DNA of 28,510 nucleotides from Elusimicrobia bacterium RIFOXYB2_FULL_49_7 (GCA_001800515.1 MGVN01000187.1:1-28510); one strand, 5' to 3'; shown: positions 8,611 to 16,471, numbered from the stretch's first letter. A program made the numbers and translations. Notes: generated by a model from the letters alone, not told the origin.

Positions 8611-9609
8611 ATGGCCCTTCCATCTTCATATCGTACTGCCATTGGCATGTTATTATCTTCCCTTGCTGAAGCCAAAATAAAGTCCAGGTTGGAAGAAACA
8701 AGCCCTGACAATACAAAGCTTATCTTGCCGGGAAATGGACAGGAATACCGTTTTGTCTGGAGCGATTCCGCTTCCTTTTTGATGAGTCATCAATCTATCC
8801 TGTCGATTAGGGAAACCAACGCTTCAATATTCATAGTTCATAAAATTGGACGACCACAATTTAAGTGGGCAAAAACCAATGGCATTTCCATTATCGATGC
8901 CAACGGTAACGGGGTTGTGCGCTTGCCAGGATTTCATATGGAGGTCTTTTTAGCAAGGGAAAAAAAAGAAAGAATTCCCTCAGCCGGGACCCCCTTTACG
9001 AGCAAAGCCGTCCGGATTGTCAGGGCCCTTTTATCCGATAGACAAAAGAATTGGTCACAGGCTGAACTTGTCAATAGAACCGGACTCAGTCAGGGTTATG
9101 TGAGCCTCACCCTGAAAAAGCTTTCAGCGGAAGGGTATGTTGGCGTCCATAGCGGCAAAATCAGCCTGCTTGATTCTGGTCATCTGCTGGATGATTGGGC
9201 AATGCACTATCGCTTTGACCGTCACCGGCAAAAAAAATATGCTTTTAATGCTTCAAGCTACGATGAAGGATTGAGGAAGCTTGGCAATATTTTCAATGAC
9301 GCAAAACTGAAATATGCTTTTACCGGCTGGAGCGCCGCTCATCTACGGGCGCCGTATGGCATTGCAGCGTTATGGATGGCGTATGTTGAAAGCGATGTTT
9401 CGATTCCCGAGGGAAAAAGCCTCTATCCGGTTCCTGAAGGCGGAAACCTCATTTTGCTTCAACCCCAAGATGTCGGCGTTTTTCAGTTTGGAATTCAAGT
9501 TGGCGGTTTAAATATTGTCAGCGATGCGCAGTTATTTGTGGACTTGAAAAAGATGCCTGGTCGTGCCGCCGAACAAGCAGACGTCGTCAGACAAAAATAT
9601 CTCGCATAA
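8611..9609 (+). CDS. Type IV toxin-antitoxin AbiEi_2-like antitoxin/regulator
   Basis: 332 residues. A central winged helix-turn-helix is clear: FTSKAVRIVRALL (about 129-141), then WSQAELVNRTGLSQGYVS and LKKLSAEGYV, then DSGHLLDDWAMHYRF. This order, with a roughly 120-residue N-terminal domain ahead of it, matches the AbiEi_2 family of antitoxins/transcriptional regulators. The gene is followed after 9 bases by a nucleotidyltransferase gene, the usual AbiEi/AbiEii partner arrangement. The expected role is to repress the operon through the inverted repeat at 8559-8590 and to counter the nucleotidyltransferase. There is no Shine-Dalgarno; the ATG lies only 7 bases after a -10-like sequence. Confidence 0.8.
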   Translation: MALPSSYRTAIGMLLSSLAEAKIKSRLEETSPDNTKLILPGNGQEYRFVWSDSASFLMSHQSILSIRETNASIFIVHKIGRPQFKWAKTNGISIIDANGNGVVRLPGFHMEVFLAREKKERIPSAGTPFTSKAVRIVRALLSDRQKNWSQAELVNRTGLSQGYVSLTLKKLSAEGYVGVHSGKISLLDSGHLLDDWAMHYRFDRHRQKKYAFNASSYDEGLRKLGNIFNDAKLKYAFTGWSAAHLRAPYGIAALWMAYVESDVSIPEGKSLYPVPEGGNLILLQPQDVGVFQFGIQVGGLNIVSDAQLFVDLKKMPGRAAEQADVVRQKYLA

Positions 9610-9618
9610 AAAGGGAAA

Positions 9619-10590
9619 ATGAATATGGCAAAACCGGACACCATGGCGGGATATCAGACGGTTCAAACAGAGCTGGCGGAGCGCGTTCTGCTTGAGGCGT
9701 GGAGCCTGCTGGGAGATTACCGGGATTATCTTGTTTTGATTGGCGGATTGGTGCCGCGATATCTTTGTCCAGGCGTCTTAGCTGATCCTCACTGCGGTTC
9801 AATGGATGTTGATTTCGGTATCAGCTTAGCCGTGGCGGATATTCATGTATACACCTCTATTGTCGCCTCGTTAAAGAAAATGGGGTTTGTTCCCGGCAAA
9901 AACGAGCGAGGACGAGACAGGATGCATTCTTTTGAAAAAACAATAGAAGGAAAGCTTCTCAATATAGATTTCCTGACCGTAAAATATGATGGCCCCAAAG
10001 AATCCTTAATGCGTGGCGTGACGGAGGAATTACGGGCTATTCAAGTGGAAGGACTTGGTTTAGCCCTCAATAGCCCGTTGTCGATTCCCATTTCTGGAGA
10101 ATTGCTTTCCGGAGGGCGGGTAGATTTTAAATTTCGGGTATGTCGTCCTTTTCCGTTTGTCGTTTTGAAAGCGCTTTCTTTTGAAAATCGGGGAGAAGGA
10201 AAGGATGTTTACGATTTGGTCTATGTCCTTCGCCATTTTCAAAGTAGCACAAAAGCAGTCGTAGAGAATGCTGTTGCGGATGAAATCCGGGAACCATCAG
10301 TTCGGCATTGCATGGAAGTTTTATCCAGTAGATTCGCAACCCTTCAACATGACGGGCCAATCAGTGCTGCATCATCGTCTTTCCTCGATGAGGCCTTCGG
10401 AAAGCTGGTTGAAGATTACAGCATCGAGTTTTTAAAACAGCACCTGTCGATTACAAACATCAGCGACCATTATCGGATGATTTTGAATAAAGCTATTATA
10501 CGCCGCAATGAGCTCAAGGGACAGTTTGTAGAACCCTGCAAAACAGTCATGACCAAATTGAAGCAAGGTTCAAAACGGTCTTGTCCGTAA
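9619..10590 (+). CDS. AbiEii-like nucleotidyltransferase with a partial STAS-like (DUF4325) C-terminus
   Basis: 323 residues, start supported by AAAAAGGGA just upstream. Residues 1-250 are a nucleotidyltransferase: GG at 42-43 (LIGGLVPRYL), DVD at 63-65, a third Asp117 in NIDFLT, Lys184, and GKDVYDLVYVLRHF (194-207). The family's late motif, here ATLQHDGPISAA (240-251), is reached, and then the sequence switches to SSFLDEAFGKL and on to RRNELK (253-300), which is a close relative of the C-terminal half of the STAS-like protein at 14512-14829. Only the second half of that domain is present. A basic tail follows. In type IV systems the nucleotidyltransferase is the toxin and modifies tRNA or another target. 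The chimera is seen directly; whether it is functional or a recombination scar is unknown. Confidence 0.75.
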   Translation: MNMAKPDTMAGYQTVQTELAERVLLEAWSLLGDYRDYLVLIGGLVPRYLCPGVLADPHCGSMDVDFGISLAVADIHVYTSIVASLKKMGFVPGKNERGRDRMHSFEKTIEGKLLNIDFLTVKYDGPKESLMRGVTEELRAIQVEGLGLALNSPLSIPISGELLSGGRVDFKFRVCRPFPFVVLKALSFENRGEGKDVYDLVYVLRHFQSSTKAVVENAVADEIREPSVRHCMEVLSSRFATLQHDGPISAASSSFLDEAFGKLVEDYSIEFLKQHLSITNISDHYRMILNKAIIRRNELKGQFVEPCKTVMTKLKQGSKRSCP

Positions 10591-10622
10591 AGACTATTCA
10601 AAGCAACCATATTGGCCCAATT

Positions 10623-10654
10623 TTGTCAGGAAAACATATACTTATTTCTGACAA
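10623..10654. promoter_or_regulatory. Operator-like inverted repeat before the DUF6088-type gene
   Basis: TTGTCAGGAAA and TTTCTGACAA form an imperfect inverted repeat in the 195-bp gap before 10786. The half-site TTGTCA-G/C-AAA also occurs in the promoter of the second DUF6088-type gene (18627-18662) and in a palindrome at 17745-17785, so it is a candidate shared operator. A second, weaker inverted repeat (TAAGATAA / TCTTATCTTA) follows at about 10728-10752. Confidence 0.5.
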
Positions 10655-10785
10655 GACTGGCTTGTTCGCCACCGGCAATCCAAACCGGGGAGACAACAAA
10701 ACCGACACAAAAAGCTATTGTAATATTAAGATAAATAAGCTATCTTATCTTACATAAAATAACAACAATAACACCATAATGCATT

Positions 10786-11391
10786 ATGAATAAGATGGTT
10801 AGCAAGATATATGGAATTGGTAGGGGTTGGGTGTTCTCCCAAAAAGATTTCAGTGCCCTTACCACACGCCGTTCCATTGACGTAACCCTCAACCGCCTCA
10901 TGAAAGCAGGGACAATCCGGCGGCTCATGCGGGGGATATACGATTACCCGCAGAAAAGCACTTTATTCGCCGGCTACTCCGTACCCGATCCGGATAGAAT
11001 TGTACAAGCAATCGCACGTAAGAATTCCTGGCGCATACAGCCCATAGGAGACACCGCACTTAATGCACTGGGGCTTTCCACCCAGGTGGTGGCAAAACTC
11101 ATTTATCTGAGCGATGGGCCTTCCAGAATTTATGAACGGAATAACGGCGGCATCATCGAATTCCGCCACATGACACAAAGGGAAATGGGTGTGCTTGATA
11201 TTAAAAGCGCTTTGGTTGTCCAAGCGCTCAAAGCCTTGGGCCGGGGTCGTGTGACGGATAAAATCAGGGACAAGCTTTCCCGGATACTTCCTGAAAAGGA
11301 CAAAAAGAAGCTGATGCGGGAAGCACAGTACGTCACCGGGTGGGTATACGAAGAAATCCGGAAAATCTGCTCGGAGCGGCCGAATGAATAA
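10786..11391 (+). CDS. DUF6088-type AbiEi-like antitoxin/regulator
   Basis: 201 residues. The N-terminal winged helix-turn-helix reads VFSQKDFSALTTRRSID, LNRLMKAGTIRRLMRGIYDYP; the rest follows the DUF6088 pattern (DPDRIVQAIARKNSW, ALNALGLSTQVVAKLIYLSDG, IEFRHMTQREMG). It is clearly homologous to the minus-strand protein at 17998-18609. Family members usually precede an AbiEii-type toxin. Here none follows; an ATG overlapping the stop (11384) opens only a 13-codon frame, and the next genes encode a 58-aa protein and a cysteine-peptidase-like protein. Either the toxin was lost or the peptidase replaced it. Confidence 0.75.
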   Translation: MNKMVSKIYGIGRGWVFSQKDFSALTTRRSIDVTLNRLMKAGTIRRLMRGIYDYPQKSTLFAGYSVPDPDRIVQAIARKNSWRIQPIGDTALNALGLSTQVVAKLIYLSDGPSRIYERNNGGIIEFRHMTQREMGVLDIKSALVVQALKALGRGRVTDKIRDKLSRILPEKDKKKLMREAQYVTGWVYEEIRKICSERPNE

Positions 11392-11468
11392 GACTGTAAA
11401 TTGGCCCCACCCGTTGCTATCCTAAAAAGGTTGCTTCCCGACACTTAAAGAGTATTATCTTTTCACCA

Positions 11469-11645
11469 ATGGCAAAATCAATGTCATTCGGCAACCCTCA
11501 GATTGCCGATACAATGGCAGAAAAATTCGGTGAGGGGCAGGAACTCAAGGTCGAAATGCGGTACACGCCGCAGGTGCTTGAATTCATCCGCAAGATGGAA
11601 GTTGCCCATCAGGAAGCCGCTAATAGCAAGCTGGTATTCCACTAA
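11469..11645 (+). CDS. 58-aa conserved-looking small protein
   Basis: 58 residues, MAKSMSFGNPQIADT at the start and HQEAANSKLVFH at the end; charged, helical, no membrane segment. It lies 77 bp after the DUF6088-type gene and 16 bp before the peptidase-like gene, on the same strand. The frame is open further upstream to a TAA at 11397 but has no better start. The balanced amino-acid composition (many Glu, Ala, Met, Lys, no rare residues) argues for real coding. Function is not recognised; it could be an inhibitor or substrate of the downstream peptidase, or an antitoxin, but this is a guess from position. Confidence 0.5.
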   Translation: MAKSMSFGNPQIADTMAEKFGEGQELKVEMRYTPQVLEFIRKMEVAHQEAANSKLVFH

Positions 11646-11661
11646 GCACTCTTGAGGTCGT

Positions 11662-13221
11662 TTGGATCGTCACCGGTTAATATCCCCCTCGGATATACGT
11701 TTTATCTCCATTGTCAGACCTTTCTCAAGTTTCAACTACATTGAAGACAACTTTGGTGGGCTTGACGCCCTCCGGAGGCTCTTTTCCCTGGCAAGGTCAT
11801 CGGACGCCACCACCCTGGTGGTTGAGACGATTGCCGCCGCCGGTATGATTGAATCGGAAAATTCTGCGCTCAAGAACGCATATCCGGATTATGCTTCAGG
11901 TGGAATAGTCAGGTTATCATTCTGGACAGTGGAAATAAAGGATACTGCGACATTATCCCGAATGACAAGCAACGAATTATTGGGTTACGGAATCCTGAAG
12001 CAGGATTTGGTTCCCGCCCTTAAAAGGCGGCGCTGGCATGTCTTCGAGGCAGTTTTCAAGAAGTACCCCCATGTTCATAACTGCGTGCCCCGTCCTCATA
12101 CCTATTCCTTGACCATTGGTGCCGGTCGGTTTAAAATCGAAGGGGTCCTGTACTGCCAGCAAAATGCGCTGAATAAGGCCTGCGCCCATGTGGCATTGCG
12201 AAGCCTCCTTACTCGTCTGCTACCGGCCGGTGATGTCTCATACGAGGAAATGAATACTATTGCGGAAAGGCATAAGGTACCGGGGTGGAAGCCATCCGAA
12301 GGTTTAAGTGTTGCACAAATTCGTGGAATCCTGGATCATTTCCGAATAGGGTATAGGGATATAGACTACAGCCAAAGCCCAGGCCTGATTGATACGATGC
12401 CTTATCAGAAATATGCGTATGCCGGAATCGAATCCGGTACTGGCGCTTTGGTAGGGTTTGATTTATCCGGTCCGGCACTTTCAAATATCGGTAGTCACAT
12501 TATCCCGTTTTATGGGCATACGTTCAACCAGGATACTTGGGCTCCTGATGCCGACGTTGCCTATTTCCAGATTGGCGCAAATGTCGGATATGTCCCCAGC
12601 GAAAGTTGGACGAGTAGCTTTCTTGGGCATGATGATAATTTCGGGCCAAACTTCTGCATTCCACGGCTTTACATAAAACCCGGACAGGTAAAATATGTAG
12701 TTGAATTGCTTCGGCCGAATGTCCAATTCGGCGGTGCAACCGCCGAGGCGCTGGCGCTGGATTTTCTTTATTCTGTGATTCCAAATATTTCGCCCCTTAA
12801 AAACCGTTGGCTGGGGCGCCTTAGGGAATGGACTAACCGGCAACAAATCGTCATGCGTGCGCAATCCGTGATAAGAGAGGAATATATCACTCATCTCAGC
12901 GCACTTCAGGATTGGGAAGGGAACAACGAAAAAGCTGCCCTGTGCGCCTCCCTTCTCGAACGCCTGCCCCCGGTTTTATGGATGGTTGAAATTTCAACGC
13001 CGCAGCTGTTTCCTGCGAATGAACGAAAGCTCGGAGAGATAATTTTGGATGCGGGGAAGTCGCTAAATGGGGCTGACGGTTTCAATCCCTACGATGTATT
13101 CATCCATGCCCGTTTTCCTGAATATTATTTCTTCGGCCGGGATATAGATGCCGAGGGTAAGCCACGGTTTTTGTCAATTCAAAGCGCATTGCTGTCCCAT
13201 ACCTCCTTGTACCGGGTATAA
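11662..13221 (+). CDS. Putative papain/C39-like cysteine peptidase, unknown family
   Basis: 519 residues from a TTG start with GAGG about 5 bases upstream. No signal peptide or membrane segment. The centre holds YCQQNALNKACAHVALRSLL (164-183), like the oxyanion Gln plus catalytic Cys block of C39/papain-type enzymes (Q166 or Q167, C174), and SHIIPFYGHTFNQDTW (278-293), which would supply the catalytic His (H279) and an Asp/Asn. The 160 residues before and the 220 residues after are not recognised. It sits at the end of a DUF6088-type gene plus small-protein unit, and just before attachment-like copy B. If the assignment holds, it would be a protease or a transferase of the same fold, possibly the toxic component. 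Family recognition is by motif shape only. Confidence 0.55.
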   Translation: MDRHRLISPSDIRFISIVRPFSSFNYIEDNFGGLDALRRLFSLARSSDATTLVVETIAAAGMIESENSALKNAYPDYASGGIVRLSFWTVEIKDTATLSRMTSNELLGYGILKQDLVPALKRRRWHVFEAVFKKYPHVHNCVPRPHTYSLTIGAGRFKIEGVLYCQQNALNKACAHVALRSLLTRLLPAGDVSYEEMNTIAERHKVPGWKPSEGLSVAQIRGILDHFRIGYRDIDYSQSPGLIDTMPYQKYAYAGIESGTGALVGFDLSGPALSNIGSHIIPFYGHTFNQDTWAPDADVAYFQIGANVGYVPSESWTSSFLGHDDNFGPNFCIPRLYIKPGQVKYVVELLRPNVQFGGATAEALALDFLYSVIPNISPLKNRWLGRLREWTNRQQIVMRAQSVIREEYITHLSALQDWEGNNEKAALCASLLERLPPVLWMVEISTPQLFPANERKLGEIILDAGKSLNGADGFNPYDVFIHARFPEYYFFGRDIDAEGKPRFLSIQSALLSHTSLYRV

Positions 13222-13270
13222 GGATAGCCTTCGGCTTTCAAACTTGTTCTAATAAAATCCCAACCACTCC

Positions 13271-13308
13271 TAAGTCATTGAACGCTAACAGGATTCTGAA
13301 ATGCGCCA
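13271..13308 (+). repeat. Attachment-like repeat, copy B
   Basis: 38-bp block ending in ATTCTGAAATGCGCCA (13293-13308), the same 16 bases as copies A and C. The first 22 bases begin TAAGTCATTGA and are recognisably related to A and C. It is followed directly by a terminator. Confidence 0.65.
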
Positions 13309-13313
13309 CATCA

Positions 13314-13357
13314 CAGAACCTTTCGGCGCAGCAATGTGCTGAAGGGTTCTGTCTTTT
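13314..13357 (+). terminator. Terminator after copy B
   Basis: CAGAACCTT pairs with AAGGGTTCTG (one bulge), with an inner CAGCA-ATG-TGCTG hairpin, followed by TCTTTT. It ends the peptidase transcription unit and sits at the cassette boundary. Confidence 0.65.
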
Positions 13358-13404
13358 ATGGCTAAACTTCACGGGAAATATTTATCCTTTTCTGTGGAGC
13401 CGAC

Positions 13405-14487
13405 TTGGGTTCAAATCAAAAACGACCTTATACAATCCTCTCTCCGTATTTTAAAATCGCCCGGCGATATCCACGGCTTGATAGAAAAGAGGAGCGTACT
13501 TTAATCCGCAATCTCTGGAAAGGTGATAAAGTATCCCGAGAAAAATTACTTCTTCATTTAACAGGTTTCTTTCTTTATCGGACACTAAAGACCGTCTATG
13601 GTCAGGTTTTTATGGAACATGGAGAGGATATCATTCAGGATTGTCGGGTTTTCGCGGATGAGAGAATCAACTTTTATAAGCTGTGGTACAAGAACGAAGA
13701 AGGCATTTTCGTGTCGTATGGATTTACAACCTATCTTTGGAAATATATCACGGGCATCATTTGGACTTATCCTGCCGGACTTGTGTTACTCGCCCAATAC
13801 GCCTCCAAAGTCCGTGCAAAAGGCGGGAACCTGTTCTGTCAAAATAAACCGGCTTATATACAGGCAACCCGGAACAACGCTCTTTCCGGAATTCTCAATC
13901 TTTCCACACTTACACAGCGAATTCAAACGGAGCCTGCAAGTGAGAGCATTCATAAATTCATCGCCGATCATATGGATATAGAGCAATACGTGCCCAAAAA
14001 CAGCATCATCGACAATCTCGATGAGATGATTTCAAACGCCTTCGATCATTCAGGGGAAGCGGAAGTATCGGTTTTCGGCCAGCATTACCATACAAAGCGT
14101 GAAGCGATATTTACCGTTCTGGACTTGGGTGTTGGAATCCCCAACCACATACGGAAACGCTACGTTCCGGGTACAAAACCCGAATACAACCTATTCCAAA
14201 ATGATGCTTACTGCATTCAAAAAGCGACCGAGGAGGGATTCAGCGGTTCCACGCCGGATAAAAACAGCGGCGTCGGTTTGTTTTGTCTGAAAAACTTCAT
14301 CGTCGGCACCCGCAGTAATCTCAGAATAATATCCGGGAGCGGTTATTACGAATGCATCGGGGGCGTCGAATCCGTGCGAGATTTAAGGACACCCTTTCAT
14401 GGGACTATCATCGATTTTCAATTGCTTTTGAATAAAATTCAGGCGAACCCGATACCGACCATAAACAAAGACGATCTTCCTTTCTGA
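13405..14487 (+). CDS. Sigma-70 region 1.2-2-like domain fused to GHKL (histidine-kinase-like) ATPase
   Basis: 360 residues, TTG start with GGAG upstream. Residues 11-120 resemble regions 1.2-2 of sigma-70 factors, closest in feel to RpoH: SPYFKIARRYPRLDRKEER, then WKGDKVSREKLLLHL, EDIIQD (74-79) and FVSYGFTTYLWKYI (102-115), where a sigma factor has DLIQEG and F-STYATWWI. At 121-150 there is the second half of a STAS-like fold (YPAGLVLLAQYASKVRAKGG). Residues 195-345 are a GHKL ATPase: N box EMISNAFDHS (207-216), DLGVGI (240-245) and SGVGLF (288-293). No phosphoacceptor His domain is seen. A STAS-like gene follows after 24 bp. GHKL plus STAS recalls anti-sigma/anti-anti-sigma partner switching (SpoIIAB/SpoIIAA, RsbW/RsbV). 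The ATPase is secure; the sigma likeness is a by-eye alignment. Confidence 0.7.
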   Translation: MGSNQKRPYTILSPYFKIARRYPRLDRKEERTLIRNLWKGDKVSREKLLLHLTGFFLYRTLKTVYGQVFMEHGEDIIQDCRVFADERINFYKLWYKNEEGIFVSYGFTTYLWKYITGIIWTYPAGLVLLAQYASKVRAKGGNLFCQNKPAYIQATRNNALSGILNLSTLTQRIQTEPASESIHKFIADHMDIEQYVPKNSIIDNLDEMISNAFDHSGEAEVSVFGQHYHTKREAIFTVLDLGVGIPNHIRKRYVPGTKPEYNLFQNDAYCIQKATEEGFSGSTPDKNSGVGLFCLKNFIVGTRSNLRIISGSGYYECIGGVESVRDLRTPFHGTIIDFQLLLNKIQANPIPTINKDDLPF

Positions 14488-14511
14488 CCATTAAATTGCT
14501 ATATTAATGCC

Positions 14512-14829
14512 ATGCCCGATAAACAAACCACCATAGAACTTGCCACCAAGTACGGAACACATTTGGCAACCAGAGAAATCTGGGGGCAAAAAGTCTGTTC
14601 CGATATTAAAGCCCTTCTTGCCATGAGCTATTCCGTGGAAGTGTCGTTCAAGGGGATGGAATCCGCCTCTCCCTCGTTCTTTGACGAGGCATTCGGAAAA
14701 CTTGTCGAGGAATATAGTCTTGAGTTTTTAAAGCAACACCTCTCCATCACGAACATCACCGACGAATACCGTATCGTACTGAACAAAGCCATTCTTCGCC
14801 GTAATGGTCTGAAGAAGCAAGCCGGCTGA
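14512..14829 (+). CDS. STAS-like protein (DUF4325)
   Basis: 105 residues. The pattern fits the DUF4325 STAS-like family: IELATKYGTHLATREIWGQKV at the start, a VEVSFKGMESAS strand, then PSFFDEAFGKL and a helical FLKQHLSITNITDEYR end. Such proteins are typically encoded next to GHKL ATPases, as here, and are expected to bind the ATPase as an anti-anti-sigma-like partner. No conserved SpoIIAA-type phosphoserine block is obvious. Its C-terminal half is closely related to the tail of the nucleotidyltransferase at 9619-10590. There is no Shine-Dalgarno; the gene lies 24 bp after the ATPase and before attachment-like copy C. Confidence 0.75.
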   Translation: MPDKQTTIELATKYGTHLATREIWGQKVCSDIKALLAMSYSVEVSFKGMESASPSFFDEAFGKLVEEYSLEFLKQHLSITNITDEYRIVLNKAILRRNGLKKQAG

Positions 14830-14920
14830 TTATCGCTGTATTTTCATAATTGATTTATAGGAATCCCTGTCCGCAACAGCCTCCCGCCAGATTAAACACA
14901 ATTTGAATCACACCCGCCCT

Positions 14921-14958
14921 TAACTCATTGATTCTTAATGGAATTCTGAAATGCGCCA
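14921..14958 (+). repeat. Attachment-like repeat, copy C
   Basis: 38-bp block starting TAACTCATTGATTC and ending in ATTCTGAAATGCGCCA (14943-14958). The ~55 bases before it (with GTCCGCAACAG and CCTCCCGCCAG) resemble those before copy A. It marks the right limit of the recognisable cassette array. Confidence 0.7.
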
Positions 14959-14965
14959 TATTGCA

Positions 14966-15008
14966 GAAACCCCTCGGTTCATTTCTGAGCCGAGGGGTTT
15001 CCTTATTT
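14966..15008 (+). terminator. Terminator after copy C
   Basis: A perfect 12-bp stem GAAACCCCTCGG / CCGAGGGGTTTC (14966-14977 with 14990-15001), 12-base loop, then CTTATTTA. It closes cassette 3 and separates it from the converging minus-strand remnants. Confidence 0.85.
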
Positions 15009-15031
15009 ATCCCGGGAGTTAATGCTTTCGA

Positions 15032-15647
<616 letters not shown>

Positions 15648-16087
15648 CTTTCTTTTTTATCCGTCGTGGATTTGTTCCGTTATCTGCCCATTTCCAAAAT
15701 GATATCGGTAACCGCAAAAACCTGATAATGCGTTGGTGGATTCCCCTGTCTGCATTGTCGTCTGCCGGAAACTGCAAAGATTCAAACGCCGTGAGAGTAC
15801 GGATGCCGTCCTCGCGTCCGAACTGCCTTTCAACGTGGGAGGGGATAACCGTAAGCTTCGCTTCTCTGTTGTCTATTATCACAATAATCGCTTTTCGATG
15901 GTCGATCCACAAGCCTGCAAAATATTTCATGAGAAACGCCTCTTGTTCTTTCACTTTAATGCCAACCACGCCGTCTGGCTCCAGTATAAAGCAAATTCGA
16001 TGCCGTCTTGTTTCGTGGAATTACAAAAGGTTTTATGGATTAAAAAGAGTTACAGAACAGGATTTTTGCGCCGCAATTGCACCCTAT

Positions 16088-16114
16088 TTGCACCGTTCAT
16101 CATTAACGGTGCAA
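16088..16114. promoter_or_regulatory. Perfect inverted repeat upstream of the remnant genes
   Basis: TTGCACCGTT / AACGGTGCAA, 10 bp with a 7-base loop, preceded by a further TTGCACC half-site 13 bases to the left. It lies in the ~300-bp stretch between 15930 and 16230 in which I see no gene. It could be an operator for the minus-strand gene starting at 15930; on the plus strand it is followed by TTCTTTCTTT and could also terminate transcription. Confidence 0.45.
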
Positions 16115-16229
16115 TTCTTTCTTTGAAGTATTCTGTTTCGGGAACCAAAGTACGGCCTTTGTTTTTCCGCGTAATTCAATTTTCCCTTTGGCAGGGGAAA
16201 TCATTCTGTCCCCAGTCTTCTGGTCATTT

Positions 16230-16436
16230 TCAAGGAGACGAATTGATGACGAGCCAATGCCCACCTTTCTTGGTGCCAACCCGCTTAAGCAGCTTTTTTT
16301 CTTTTAGGCTTGTAATATTCTTTTCGACCGCCGTAGTGCTTATGCCTATTTTATTCGCGATTTCCGTGATGCTAATCCTTGGGTCGTGCAGCGCAAGCCC
16401 AAGAATGCTCCTTTGATTTCCACCTAACCCATCACC
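16230..16436 (-). pseudogene. C-terminal winged helix of an AlbA_2/RecG-like regulator, fragment
   Basis: About 68 residues with the typical tail of ATP-binding/AlbA_2 domain regulators: GDGLGGNQRSILGL, then DPRISITEIANKIGIS, TAVEKNITSLKEKKLL and KRVGTKKGGHWLV. In complete members this wHTH follows a 350-residue AlbA_2-containing region, which is absent. Upstream the frame changes to unrelated sequence (16472-16765), so this is a remnant joined by deletion. Confidence 0.7.
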
Positions 16437-16471
16437 CAACCGCTTATCGTCTGCATTTCTGCCTGCCGATC

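Larger units (their letters stand above)
8295..13308 (+). mobile_element. Island cassette 2, toxin-antitoxin and peptidase genes
   Basis: A 5-kb segment bounded by attachment-like copies A and B. It contains an AbiEi_2/nucleotidyltransferase pair, a DUF6088-type gene, a 58-aa gene and a cysteine-peptidase-like gene, all on the plus strand. No recombinase gene is present. The cassette may itself be composite: the gap at 10591-10785 with its own operator-like repeats suggests two independent transcription units. Confidence 0.45.
13309..14958 (+). mobile_element. Island cassette 3, GHKL ATPase/STAS pair
   Basis: A 1.65-kb segment bounded by attachment-like copies B and C and containing exactly two genes. 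It is the shortest of the three cassettes and shows the modular plan most clearly: two-gene unit, 38-bp block, terminator. Confidence 0.45.

Noticed and set aside
11384..11425. 13-codon frame overlapping the end of the DUF6088-type gene
   Set aside because: The overlap is where a toxin would start, but the frame stops at once and nothing after it resembles a nucleotidyltransferase.
13359..13505. 48-codon frame starting ATGGCTAAACTTCAC at the start of cassette 3
   Set aside because: It overlaps the ATPase gene in another frame and shows no recognisable feature; TTG 13405 with GGAG explains the region better.
2134..14958. Integrase, transposase or CRISPR array in the island
   Set aside because: None of the frames has tyrosine or serine recombinase or DDE motifs, and no regularly spaced short repeats exist; the three 38-bp blocks are kilobases apart.
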